Positions 34,092 to 42,709 of a stretch of 46,313 nt of DNA are shown here, piece by piece (position 1 is the stretch's first letter; each line of letters starts with the position of its first letter). Source of the stretch: DATMRF01 sp035566435 (lineage in GTDB: Bacteria > Verrucomicrobiota > Verrucomicrobiia > Limisphaerales > UBA8199); contig DATMRF010000150.1 of the NCBI GenBank assembly GCA_035566435.1, positions 1 to 46,313 on the forward strand, read 5' to 3'. The notes under the pieces are model-generated. The model was not told the origin of the DNA. It ran no database searches and saw nothing but the letters and a program-made list of their open reading frames with translations. A program made the translations under genes and the position numbers.

Positions 34092-36461
34092 TCAGAGGCG
34101 CCATCTCCTCAGCCTCAGGGCATTCCCTATCACCACCAGGTCGCTCAACCCCATTGCAGCAGCGCACAGGATCGGGCTCATGAACCCGAGCGCCGCCAAC
34201 GGGATCCCCACGGCGTTATAGAAGAAGGCCCAAAATAGGTTCTGTTTAATCGCGCGAAGCGTCGCGCGCGCCAGCCCCAGGCTTTCCGGCACCGCTTCGA
34301 TTTCCGATTTGAGCAAAATGATGTCCGCTGCCTCGCGCGCGATGTCGCTCGCGCGGCTCACCGCGATGCCCAGGTCTGACTGCTCCAGCGCGGGCGCATC
34401 GTTGATGCCGTCCCCTACGAAAGCGACCCGCTGGCCCTGGCTCTGCAACTTCTTCACGAATTCCGCCTTCTGCTCGGGGCGAATTTCGGCAAAAACATTC
34501 TCCGGCCGGATGCCCACCTGCTGCCCGATGCTGCGGGCCGTCAGCGCATTGTCCCCCGTTACCAGGTAGAGGTTGAATCCCTGCCTATGAAGTTGGGCGA
34601 GCACCGCCTCCGCGCCGCCTTTAACCGTGTCTTTCACCGCAAATAACCCAAGCAGTTCCCCACCCAAAGCCACACCCACGATCGTCGCTCCCTGCGCCGA
34701 CCATTCCTCAATGAACGCCGTTCCCGGCGTCAGCTCAACACCCATCTCCCGCAACCATCTCAATGACCCCAACCGCGCCCACTGCCCGCTGATTGCTGGC
34801 CGCCCATTACCGACCCCCGCGGTCACCTTCCCCTGCACGCCCGCGCCGCGCACCTCCTCCCAATCAGTAAGCGGGACCTCGCCCGTTCCCAGCCGGGCCA
34901 CCGCCTGGCTGACCGGATGACTGGAGTGGCTGGCGAGAGTCACAGCCAGGCTCGCTGCCATCGTGTTATCCGGCTCAGTGTTTGGAATTTCCGCTTCCTT
35001 TCCTTCGGGTTGGTTTCTGCTTTCTGTTTTCTGCTTTCTGCTTCCAGACACCCATACCTTCTCCACGCTGGGCCGGCCTACGGTCAGGGTGCCGGTTTTG
35101 TCGAACGCCACCGCGGTCACGAGGCCTGCCTTTTCCAGAGCGACACCGTCCCGAATCAGAATCCCGCGTTGCGCCGCCGCATTCGAGCCCGCCATGATCG
35201 CTGCCGGGGTCGCGAGTCCCATCGCGCAGGGGCAGGCGATGATCAGAACCGCCGCGGCGATGATGAACGCCGCCGCCAGCGAGCCCTCGGGCGGCTGCGC
35301 CGGCCATAAGAATCTCCCGGCCATATCGTGGACTGCCTTTGCCGAGTCGGGCGCCAGGCCCCACCACAATCCCGCCGCCACCGCCACCGCCACTACCACC
35401 GGCACAAACACGCCGCTGACGCGGTCACCAAGCCGTTGAATATTCGCCCGGCTGCTCTGGGCGCGCTGCACCGCGGCGATGATATGCGCCAGCGCAGTTT
35501 CCTCGCCGGTCGCCCCCACACGCATCGACAGCCGCCCATTCAAGTTCACCGTGCCCGCGTAAAGTGAGCTTCCCGCTGCCTTATCGATGGGCGCCGATTC
35601 CCCGGTCAGCATGGATTCATCCACGACTGAATCCCCTTCGACCACTTGGCCATCGGTTGGCACGCGGTCTCCCGGTCGGAGAACGACCAAATCACCCGGT
35701 TTGAGCTCGGTCACCGGCGTGTCCGCCTCGCTGCCATCCGCAAGCCGGCGTCGCGCCACTGCCGGCGCAAGGTCCAGCAGGTTTCGCAGCGCGCTCGAGG
35801 CCCGCAGGCTCACCCGGGATTCCATCCAATGGCCGGCGCTGATGAGCGTGATGATGGCAGCGGCCTCCATGAAATAAACATGCCCGCCGTGCCCGCTCAA
35901 CAACGCCCACGTGCTGTAGGCGAACGCCGTCGTGGAACCCAGTGCGACCAGCGTGTCCATGTTCGAGCTGCCGGCCTTGAGCTGGCCCCAGGCGCCGCGA
36001 TAAAACCGGGCTCCGGCCAGAACCTGCACCGCCCCAGCCAGCAGAAACGAAAGCCATTGGAACCACGGTGCCATCGCCAGCACGAAAACCCACTCACCCA
36101 ACATTAGCAACGCTGTGACCGGCACCCCCAGCCACAGATTCAATTGCCAACCTGCCAGTCCGTGCCCGCTATGTTCCTGGGCCATCGCATCGAGCGGCCT
36201 CGCTCCATAACCCTGCGCTTCGACGGCTTTGATGGCCGCGGTCAGGTCCGGTTCCGCCTCCGCCGCCCAGCGCAGCCTGGCCTGGCCTGCCTCCAAATCC
36301 ACATTGGCGCTCTGTACCCCGGCGACCCCTTGCAGCGCCTCCGTGACATGCCGCGCGCAGTTGCCGCACGTCATGCCGGAGATCGCCAACTCCGTCACGC
36401 GACGGCCCGTCACGGGCTTCGTCCCTTGCTCATTCGATTCGATTGCCTGGTCAGTCCTCAC
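34092..36461 (-). CDS. copA: CopA-type heavy-metal P1B ATPase
   Basis: The 789-residue protein has one N-terminal HMA domain with GMTCGNCARHV (about 30-40), eight membrane helices, TGESAPIDK, the ion-binding CPC (IIACPCAMGLATP), DKTGTLTVG, SSHPVS, GDGINDAPALEQ, and the last-helix FYNAVGIP and MGLSDLVVIGNALRL. CPC with the YN motif is the Cu+ export pattern. The domain between DKTGT and HP carries an extra low-complexity segment (RKQKTESRNQPEGKEAEIPN, about 473-492) encoded partly by a 7-bp repeat. It probably exports copper. The gene faces the Spy-like gene tail to tail. Confidence 0.92.
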   Translation of the reverse strand: MRTDQAIESNEQGTKPVTGRRVTELAISGMTCGNCARHVTEALQGVAGVQSANVDLEAGQARLRWAAEAEPDLTAAIKAVEAQGYGARPLDAMAQEHSGHGLAGWQLNLWLGVPVTALLMLGEWVFVLAMAPWFQWLSFLLAGAVQVLAGARFYRGAWGQLKAGSSNMDTLVALGSTTAFAYSTWALLSGHGGHVYFMEAAAIITLISAGHWMESRVSLRASSALRNLLDLAPAVARRRLADGSEADTPVTELKPGDLVVLRPGDRVPTDGQVVEGDSVVDESMLTGESAPIDKAAGSSLYAGTVNLNGRLSMRVGATGEETALAHIIAAVQRAQSSRANIQRLGDRVSGVFVPVVVAVAVAAGLWWGLAPDSAKAVHDMAGRFLWPAQPPEGSLAAAFIIAAAVLIIACPCAMGLATPAAIMAGSNAAAQRGILIRDGVALEKAGLVTAVAFDKTGTLTVGRPSVEKVWVSGSRKQKTESRNQPEGKEAEIPNTEPDNTMAASLAVTLASHSSHPVSQAVARLGTGEVPLTDWEEVRGAGVQGKVTAGVGNGRPAISGQWARLGSLRWLREMGVELTPGTAFIEEWSAQGATIVGVALGGELLGLFAVKDTVKGGAEAVLAQLHRQGFNLYLVTGDNALTARSIGQQVGIRPENVFAEIRPEQKAEFVKKLQSQGQRVAFVGDGINDAPALEQSDLGIAVSRASDIAREAADIILLKSEIEAVPESLGLARATLRAIKQNLFWAFFYNAVGIPLAALGFMSPILCAAAMGLSDLVVIGNALRLRRWRL
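35014..35041. repeat. 7-bp tandem repeat TTTCTGC inside copA
   Basis: Four contiguous 7-mers on the plus strand, TTTCTGC, TTTCTGT, TTTCTGC and TTTCTGC, lie within the copA coding region. They encode part of the low-complexity insert on the minus strand. A change of one or two units would shift the frame. Confidence 0.8.
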
Positions 36462-36527
36462 GGCGCAACGCGTTCGCAGCTACAAAGTAGTCGAAGAATC
36501 CTCAGAGTCTAACCGGGTTTTGCTCGG

Positions 36528-36596
36528 GGCGGGGACGGCCACGTCCCCGTCACTCACCTGAAGTTGGTGCCTGCCAGGGACGTGGCCGCCCCCGCC
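36528..36596. terminator. 20-bp hairpin between copA and ppx
   Basis: The arms 36528-36547 and 36577-36596 are inverted copies with 19 of 20 positions matching, joined by a 29-nt loop. The right arm touches the stop codon of ppx (36597-36599), so on the minus strand it forms a very stable GC-rich stem right after ppx. No T-tract is present, so it could act as a Rho-independent-like pause or as a dispersed GC repeat. It also lies 66 bp upstream of the copA start. Confidence 0.55.
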
Positions 36597-37556
36597 TCAA
36601 CCGCTCTCTTCCAACAACGCCCCGAACCGCAGCCCGCGCGTGCTGATGCGCAACTCGCGAAAGCCGCACTGCTCCATCACTGCCTCGTAAATCACCGTGC
36701 CGGTCAGAATCACGTCGGCCCGCTTCTTGGGCAGACCAACCAGTTGTTTGCGGGCCTCAAGCGACCGGCCCCAGAGCCGTTCCACGTGCCAGCTCAGGCG
36801 TTCGCGGCTCAGCCGCGTCGCTTCGAGCCGCGCGCGGTCGAACCTTTCCAGCTCGGCTTCCATGCACCCAAGAATGCTGGCTGTGCCGCCGGTTCCAACG
36901 AGCTGGGCCTCTCCCGCTGGCGCATTAAACTTGGTTTCCGAGCGCATCGCCATTTCCAGGCCAGGCAGCACTTCCTTTCGCAAAAACTCTCGCACCGTAT
37001 CTCGACAGGCGGCTAACTCCCCCGGCCGGGGCGGGTCGCCTGGCGGCGTCGCCTCCAGCAACCGCACCGTCCCCAGCGCGAAACTCTGGCGGAAAACCGT
37101 CTGCGCGCCGCGCCCGAGGATCAGTTGGGTGCTGCCCCCGCCGGCTTCCAAAATCAGCAGCGGCGCCTGCGCGAGCGCCGGGTCGGTCGTGACTCCCCGG
37201 AATGCCCAGTCGGCCTCCTGCTCGCCGGTGATAATCTCGACCGCCAGCCCCGAGGACTGCTCGATGGCCGACGTCAATTCGCGGGCATTCACCGCATCGC
37301 GCGCCGCGCTGGTGGCGATGACCTTGACGGGCTCGGCCCGCTCCTGGCGCGCCTTGGCCGCGAACCGGGCGACGGCTTCCGCGGTCGCCGCGATTGGTCC
37401 GTGGTGCAGCCGGCGCGTTTCGTAAAACCCCTGGCCCAGCCGCGTTTGCTTGCTCTCCTCCCACACCGGACGCACCTCGCGCCCCGCCACGTCAGCGACC
37501 AGCAACTTGACCGAGTTGGTCCCCACATCAATGATGGCGCGGCGAAGGGATTGCAT
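36597..37556 (-). CDS. ppx: Ppx/GppA-family phosphatase (exopolyphosphatase)
   Basis: The 319-residue protein has the actin-like ASKHA fold with phosphate-1 motif AIIDVGTNSVKLLVAD (about 7-22), the middle motif VKVIATSAARDAVN, EADWAFRG, the phosphate-2 LILEAGGGSTQLILG and AQLVGTGGTASIL. It is shorter than E. coli Ppx (513) and lacks the C-terminal HD-like domain, so it is the two-domain form. The next gene on the other strand is ppk, making a link to polyphosphate more likely than to pppGpp. Confidence 0.85.
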   Translation of the reverse strand: MQSLRRAIIDVGTNSVKLLVADVAGREVRPVWEESKQTRLGQGFYETRRLHHGPIAATAEAVARFAAKARQERAEPVKVIATSAARDAVNARELTSAIEQSSGLAVEIITGEQEADWAFRGVTTDPALAQAPLLILEAGGGSTQLILGRGAQTVFRQSFALGTVRLLEATPPGDPPRPGELAACRDTVREFLRKEVLPGLEMAMRSETKFNAPAGEAQLVGTGGTASILGCMEAELERFDRARLEATRLSRERLSWHVERLWGRSLEARKQLVGLPKKRADVILTGTVIYEAVMEQCGFRELRISTRGLRFGALLEESG

Positions 37557-38049
37557 GGGGGCCTAAGCTAGGCCAAGGCCGGCGCCCCGCGAAAGGCAAA
37601 AACATCGTGCCGACCGTGTGAGACGGATTTCTTGGCCCTGAATGGATTCTCTTGGAATTGGGGGATGTTATATCTCGTCGGCTAGAGAGCTGTCCGCCGC
37701 GGTCCACCGCGTGGGAATGGCAAGCCAGGCGCCGCCAGCACCCAGCGGAGTTTTTTATGGCCAGGTTTCGCCTTTCCCCAATTCCAGGCCATTGTGGTCC
37801 AACCATAACGTTTCATTCTCCCCTTCCAGGTTTCGATTCTTGCTCTCTGACCACTTTCTGGCCCGCCCGGCCGACTGCTCTTTGAGATCTTAAACGCGAG
37901 ACAACGCAGTGTTCCGTCCGGAGCGCGGAGGCCCGGCTCCCCGTAGTGGCTTGGCCTTGGCCATTTCTCCTCTCTTGTTGAAGCCTCGTAAAAGTTCGCT
38001 GCAATGTCGCTTTCCAAACGGGTCTTTCCCGGCTAGCTTGCCCCCGGTT
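37557..38049. promoter_or_regulatory. divergent region between ppx and ppk
   Basis: This 493-bp region should hold the promoters of both genes. The ppk frame is open from GTG 37909, but the coded residues before 38050 do not match any polyphosphate kinase, so most of it is probably untranslated. No firm promoter boxes or operator could be assigned. Confidence 0.35.
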
Positions 38050-40218
38050 GTGGAGTCCAAAACAGAAACCAGCTCGTTCGGTCCGGTTCATTTCATCAAT
38101 CGTGAACTGAGCTGGCTTGAGTTCAACCAACGGGTGCTCGACGAGGCGCTGGACCCCACCACCCCTCTGCTGGAGCGGGTCAAATTCTTCTGTATCGTCA
38201 GCTCCAATCTCGACGAGTTCTTCGAGGTGCGCGTCGCCGGCCTCAAACAGGAAGTTGAAAGCGACGTCGTCGAGCGCAGCACCGATGGCTTGACCGCTTC
38301 GGAAACTTTCCGGGCCATTACGCGCCGCATCCGCGAAATGGTCGAAAACCAATACAGGTGCTGGCGCGACCAACTCAAGCCCGCCCTCGCCAGGAACGGC
38401 ATCCGGATTCTGGACCTGGACGAACTAGGCGCCGAAGACCTCGCCTGGGTGCAGGAATTCTATCGCTCCCAGGTGCGGCCGGTGCTGACGCCGCTCGCGA
38501 TCGACCCGGCCCACCCGTTTCCCCAACTGCTTAACAAGTCGCTCAATCTAATCGTGCGGCTGGAAATGCCAAAGAACCAGGAGATCCTCAAGCACCTCGC
38601 CGTCGTGCAAATCCCCCGCATCCTGCCGCGAATGCTCAAGCTTCCCCGGGATGATGGCCGCCTCGATTACCTGTACCTGGGCTTGCTCATCGGCCATTTC
38701 CTCGCCGATTTGTTCCCCGGCACCAAGATCCTCGGCTACTGGCCCTTCCGCGTCACCCGCAACAGCGAGCTCTACATCGACGAGGAGGAAACCGCCAACC
38801 TGCTCAAAGCGGTCGAAAACGAGTTGCACAACCGCCGCAAGGGCGACGCCGTCCGCCTGGAGGTCGATGAGCAATGCCCGCCGCTCATTCGCGACGCGCT
38901 GCTCAAAACCATGCGCCTCACCGAAGACGACCTCTACCTCGTCGATGGCCCGCTGAACGCAACCCGGTTGATGACCCTCTATGAGGGCGACCACTCTCCC
39001 GAGCTGCGCTTCCCGCCTTTCGTCGCGCCGCTCGTCATTCCCTTGCGCGAGCGGTCGGACCTGTTCGCCGCTATCCGCGAGCGCGACATTTTGCTGCACC
39101 ATCCTTACGAAAACTTCAGCAGCATCGTCGCCTTCCTTGAACAGGCGGCCTCCGACCCGGATGTGCTGGCCATTAAACAGACGCTTTACCGCACTGGCGG
39201 CGACCCGCGCATCATCGGCGCGTTGGAAGCCGCTGTGCGCAATGGCAAGCAGGTGACCGCCGTTGTGGAACTGCGCGCGCGCTTTGACGAAGCCAACAAT
39301 ATCCAGTGGGCGCGCCAGCTCGAAGAGTCCGGCGTCCACGTCGTCTATGGCCTGGTCGGTTACAAAATCCACGCCAAGAGCTGCCTGGTCGTGCGCCGGG
39401 AAGGCCATCAGCTCCGCCGCTACGTCCACCTGGCCACCGGCAATTATAATCCTACCACCGCCCGGCTCTACACCGACCTCGGGTTGCTCACCTGCCGGCC
39501 GGATTTCGGCGAAGACGTCACCAATTTCTTCAACCTCCTGACCGGCATTTGCCAGTTCCAGCCGATGCGCAAGCTGTTGGCCGCCCCGTTCGAGCTGCAT
39601 GCGCGCCTCCTGCAACTGATCGAGCGCGAAAGCGACAACGCCCGCCGTGGCTTGCCCGCCCGCATCATCGCCCGGCTCAACTCCCTTTCCGAGCGGCAGT
39701 TGATTGAAGCCCTCTATCGCGCCTCGCAGGCCGGGGTTGAGATCGAACTCATCGTCCGCGGCATTTGCAGCTTGCGCCCGGGGCTCAAAGGCGTCAGCGA
39801 CAACATCCGGGTGCGCAGCATTGTCGATCGCTTCCTCGAACACAGCCGCATTTATTATTTTGAAAACGCCTGCCAACCTCAGCTTTTCATCGCCAGCGCC
39901 GACTGGCTCCCTCGCAATTTCTTCCGCCGTATCGAGCTGGCGATCCCCATCGAGGACGGCGTCCTGCGCGAGCGGCTGATTAAGGAAATCCTTGGCATCA
40001 CGCTGGCCGACAACACCAAGGCGCGATTCCTCGAGGCGGACGGCTCCTATCGGCGCGCCACCCTTAGGAAGGGCGAAGTTCCCCATCGCAGCCAATTCGA
40101 GTTTATCGCTCGTGCCTCCGGAAAGGACGACTTGCCCGCTAAAGCCGTGGACGGGAAGACCCGGTACCCGCGAGTCCGATTGGCCCTCCCGCCTTTCGTA
40201 GGGCAGAAGAGACTGTAG
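38050..40218 (+). CDS. ppk: polyphosphate kinase 1
   Basis: From GTG 38050 the protein is 722 residues and starts MESKTETSSFGPVHFINREL. The ELSWLEFNQRVL and SSNLDEFFEVRVAGLKQE segments match the PPK N-domain. Later come YKIHAKSCLVV (the autophosphorylated His), RRYVHLATGNYNPTTARLYT, and LEHSRIYYFENACQPQ with SADWLPRN, which holds the second catalytic His. It transfers the terminal phosphate of ATP to polyphosphate. An earlier GTG start at 37909 adds 47 residues without family support. It is divergent from ppx and upstream of sixA. Confidence 0.9.
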   Translation: MESKTETSSFGPVHFINRELSWLEFNQRVLDEALDPTTPLLERVKFFCIVSSNLDEFFEVRVAGLKQEVESDVVERSTDGLTASETFRAITRRIREMVENQYRCWRDQLKPALARNGIRILDLDELGAEDLAWVQEFYRSQVRPVLTPLAIDPAHPFPQLLNKSLNLIVRLEMPKNQEILKHLAVVQIPRILPRMLKLPRDDGRLDYLYLGLLIGHFLADLFPGTKILGYWPFRVTRNSELYIDEEETANLLKAVENELHNRRKGDAVRLEVDEQCPPLIRDALLKTMRLTEDDLYLVDGPLNATRLMTLYEGDHSPELRFPPFVAPLVIPLRERSDLFAAIRERDILLHHPYENFSSIVAFLEQAASDPDVLAIKQTLYRTGGDPRIIGALEAAVRNGKQVTAVVELRARFDEANNIQWARQLEESGVHVVYGLVGYKIHAKSCLVVRREGHQLRRYVHLATGNYNPTTARLYTDLGLLTCRPDFGEDVTNFFNLLTGICQFQPMRKLLAAPFELHARLLQLIERESDNARRGLPARIIARLNSLSERQLIEALYRASQAGVEIELIVRGICSLRPGLKGVSDNIRVRSIVDRFLEHSRIYYFENACQPQLFIASADWLPRNFFRRIELAIPIEDGVLRERLIKEILGITLADNTKARFLEADGSYRRATLRKGEVPHRSQFEFIARASGKDDLPAKAVDGKTRYPRVRLALPPFVGQKRL

Positions 40219-40249
40219 CGTGAATCTTTCAGACCTGGAACGAAATACT

Positions 40250-40289
40250 AACAGCCCGGAGCGCCGGCATTTTGCCGGCTTAGGCTGTT
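40250..40289. repeat. nested hairpin after ppk
   Basis: AACAGCC (40250-40256) pairs with GGCTGTT (40283-40289), and inside it GCCGGCA (40263-40269) pairs with TGCCGGC (40273-40279) around a TTT loop. It lies 31 nt after the ppk stop and 49 nt before the sixA start. It can work as a terminator-like stem, but the nested design looks more like a dispersed hairpin repeat. Confidence 0.55.
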
Positions 40290-40338
40290 CGGAAGGAGTA
40301 AGCGGGCAACAGCCCGACGCTCCCCTGCCAGGTATGAA

Positions 40339-40872
40339 ATGTCCGGACCGGCGCGCGCCCAAATGCCTATGAACCTCTACCTGCTCCGTCACGGCCTGGC
40401 CGTTGAACCCGGCACCCATGGCTTTGCAAAGGATGCCGACCGTCCGCTCATCCCCAAAGGCGAGCGCAAGCTTTGGAAAATCGCCGAGGCCATCGAGGCG
40501 ATGGCAATCTCTTTCGACCTGATCCTGTCCAGCCCCTACGTGCGCGCGCGCCAAACCGCCGAGATCATCGCCGAAGCTCTGAACGCGCGCAAAAAGGTTG
40601 AATTCTCCGACGCGCTGGTGCCGGCCGGCAGCGTGAAAAGATTGATCGAGTCCCTCAACCACCTCCAACCGGCCCGTGAAAACGTGCTGCTCGTTGGCCA
40701 CGAACCTTACCTGAGCGAGCTCATTTCGCTGCTCGTGTCCGGTCGGGTCGGCTTCGCCGTTGTGATGAAGAAAGGCGGTTTGTGCAAGCTCTCCGCCCAG
40801 TCGCTGCACGCTGGCCCTTGCGCCGCGCTCGAGTGGCTGCTCACCCCCAAACAAATGGCCTTGATGGGGTGA
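40339..40872 (+). CDS. sixA: phosphohistidine phosphatase SixA family
   Basis: This 177-residue histidine-phosphatase-superfamily member has the catalytic LYLLRHGLA (about 13-21), the arginine-containing SSPYVRARQTAEI and the second catalytic His in VLLVGHEPYLSEL. Length and motif order match SixA, which removes phosphate from His of phosphorelay or PTS proteins. Starts at 40363 or 40369 (MNLYLLRHG) are equally likely because the residues before it are not conserved. It follows ppk on the same strand and ends 7 nt from the convergent DUF1080 gene. Confidence 0.85.
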   Translation: MSGPARAQMPMNLYLLRHGLAVEPGTHGFAKDADRPLIPKGERKLWKIAEAIEAMAISFDLILSSPYVRARQTAEIIAEALNARKKVEFSDALVPAGSVKRLIESLNHLQPARENVLLVGHEPYLSELISLLVSGRVGFAVVMKKGGLCKLSAQSLHAGPCAALEWLLTPKQMALMG

Positions 40873-40879
40873 TTACTCC

Positions 40880-41779
40880 TCACTTCAGCACCCTAAGCCG
40901 CATGTTCTTGAACTGCGCCATCATCGGCGGGCCAGCGTGGATCTGTAACGCCAGCACACCGCTCATCGCGCGTTTGGCGTCGCACTCGTCAGTGACATCG
41001 ATGGTCTGTCTGCCGTTGACGAACTGCTGCAAGTGGTAGCCGTTGGCAATAATGACGTAATCGTTCCAGTCGCCCTTCTTGAGCGAGCCCTCGATGTCGG
41101 CGGCCGTTCCGACCGAGCCCACCACCTGCTTTTTGTCGGCCTTGGTCCAAACCACTTTCTCACCGCGTAGCGCCATGATCCCACGGAAACGCTCCTCGTA
41201 AAGGATGCCGGTGTAATTTGGCCCGGCCTCCATGTCTGCCTGGTAGCCGCCCACGACCCAATAGGAGGGATCCACCACTTTGCTGCGATATTGAATACCG
41301 GAATTCGCAAAGCCCTTGCTATCCCCGGGCACGAGTCTAAAGGAGCAACGCAGCTCGAAATCGCTCACCGTGCCGTTGGTCCAGATCAAAAATGTGTTGC
41401 CCTTCGCCGGATTCTCGGCTGTGGTTTGGCCCGTGATCGCCCCGTCTTTGACCGACCAGAGCTTCGGGTTTCCTTCCCAACCGGCCAGATCCTTGCCGTT
41501 GAAAATGGCCTGAAACCCCCGCTCCGGTCCCCGGTCATCCAGCAGCGTTTTGTCCCCCGGCAGCAACCGCAGATTCTGAGGTGATGTAGTTGCCGGTTGC
41601 GGCTGCGGTTGCGCCAAAGCGACAGCGCCCGCTGCTATTAAAAAGGCAAGCCATGTCCCTGGCTGGTAGGGCGCGCTGTACGCAGCGCGCCGCAAGAGAC
41701 GAGAGAGTGCGGAGCTGCCGGTGGCGCGCTGGGGACAGCACGCCCTGCCCTCGGCACGGCTTCGATTTGTGTATCTCAT
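40880..41779 (-). CDS. DUF1080 (3-keto-disaccharide hydrolase-like) exported protein
   Basis: The 299-residue protein has a 40-residue basic leader, a hydrophobic export segment (TWLAFLIAAGAVALAQ, about 42-57) and then a concanavalin-like DUF1080 domain (about 85-298). The domain has FQAIFNGKDLAGWEG, DFELRCSFRL, NSGIQYRS, YQADMEAG and a final AQFKNMRLRVLK strand. Its ATG 41779 overlaps the isomerase stop by 4 nt (ATGA), so the long leader is probably translated. The leader DNA contains a large hairpin repeat. DUF1080 proteins include 3-keto-glycoside hydrolases. The pair with a sugar epimerase-like gene fits such a sugar route. Confidence 0.85.
   Translation of the reverse strand: MRYTNRSRAEGRACCPQRATGSSALSRLLRRAAYSAPYQPGTWLAFLIAAGAVALAQPQPQPATTSPQNLRLLPGDKTLLDDRGPERGFQAIFNGKDLAGWEGNPKLWSVKDGAITGQTTAENPAKGNTFLIWTNGTVSDFELRCSFRLVPGDSKGFANSGIQYRSKVVDPSYWVVGGYQADMEAGPNYTGILYEERFRGIMALRGEKVVWTKADKKQVVGSVGTAADIEGSLKKGDWNDYVIIANGYHLQQFVNGRQTIDVTDECDAKRAMSGVLALQIHAGPPMMAQFKNMRLRVLK
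41665..41749. repeat. 85-nt structured repeat inside the DUF1080 leader
   Basis: GGCGCGCTG (41670-41678) and CAGCGCGCC (41683-41691) form a perfect 9-bp stem with a TACG loop. An outer pair GGTAGGGCG (41665-41673) and CGCCCTGCC (41741-41749) matches with one wobble; it shares bases with the inner stem, so the two are alternatives. It codes for the residues SSALSRLLRRAAYSAPYQPG of the DUF1080 leader. Confidence 0.6.
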
Positions 41780-42618
41780 AGAATCCTTTGCAAGAATTTC
41801 AGTCCTTTCACCGCAATTTCCTCGTTCGTCGGCTCAATCTGACGCCAGATGGCCGCTGCGCGCGCGATCAGCTTCACGTGAGTGGCGAATCCCTCGATAA
41901 CGACGTCCCCCTCGTAGCCGATGTCTCTCAAAGCCTGGGCGATGCCTTGCCAGTCGATATGATCATTCCCGGGCGTGCCGCGGTCGCACCCGCAGGCGTG
42001 CAAATGCGCCAGGTGCTTGCCTGCTTTGCGAATCGCCGCCCCTTGGTCCTTTTCCTCGATGTTCATGTGAAAGGTATCGAGCTGGACTTTCAGCACGGGA
42101 CTGTCCACGTCCTCGACCATCTGCAGCGCCTGGTCGCAGGTGTTGATGAAATCCGTCTCGAAACGATTCAACGGCTCGAGGCAAATCTGCTTGCCCCGCT
42201 CGTGGGCACTCCGGCTAAGCGTCTTGAGATGTTTGACCACCGTCTTCCACTGCCGCCGATACTCCGGCCGTGGGACTGCGTCCGCACGGCCCGTCGCGGA
42301 ATACACCGGCCCAATCAGCGACGGACAATCCAACACCACCATCTGGTCGAGAATCCTGGTAAGATAATCAAGGCCGATCTTCTGCTGTCGCAGTGTGCCA
42401 CGCAAATCACGGTCCGGCCCCATGCAGGCGCAAATCGAACCGCAGACCAGGCCGCTTTTTTCCAGCTCTCGCTTGACGTGTTTTGCGTCGATGTGCGCCG
42501 GGTCCTCCACCGGGATCTCAACCGTGTCGAACCCCCAGGCCTTGAGCTGTTTGAACAGGTGTGTGCTCTTGTTGGTGAAGGGTGAAGTGAAGAGAAAAGT
42601 ATTTATCCCGAGTCTCAT
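41776..42618 (-). CDS. sugar phosphate isomerase/epimerase (TIM barrel)
   Basis: From ATG 42618 the protein is 280 residues, starting MRLGINTFLFTSPFTNKSTH. It belongs to the AP-endonuclease-2-like barrel group (PF01261). Metal-binding residues appear in ICLEPLNRFETDFINT (Glu), LKVQLDTFHMNIEE (Asp, His) and DVVIEGFATH (Glu). This pattern is that of D-tagatose/D-psicose 3-epimerase relatives. The exact sugar is not known. Its last 4 nt overlap the DUF1080 start, so both are made together. Confidence 0.85.
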   Translation of the reverse strand: MRLGINTFLFTSPFTNKSTHLFKQLKAWGFDTVEIPVEDPAHIDAKHVKRELEKSGLVCGSICACMGPDRDLRGTLRQQKIGLDYLTRILDQMVVLDCPSLIGPVYSATGRADAVPRPEYRRQWKTVVKHLKTLSRSAHERGKQICLEPLNRFETDFINTCDQALQMVEDVDSPVLKVQLDTFHMNIEEKDQGAAIRKAGKHLAHLHACGCDRGTPGNDHIDWQGIAQALRDIGYEGDVVIEGFATHVKLIARAAAIWRQIEPTNEEIAVKGLKFLQRIL

Positions 42619-42709
42619 AGCGAAACCCGAGGCTAGAGCATTGAGCGGGGCTGTCAACCACTCAGACTCCCTTTGAATTTCCCCGAACTCCGTTTACCCT
42701 CCCTCCTTC

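Noticed and set aside
38548..40854. 768-codon minus-strand ORF
   Set aside because: It is antisense to ppk and sixA, both with complete catalytic motifs.
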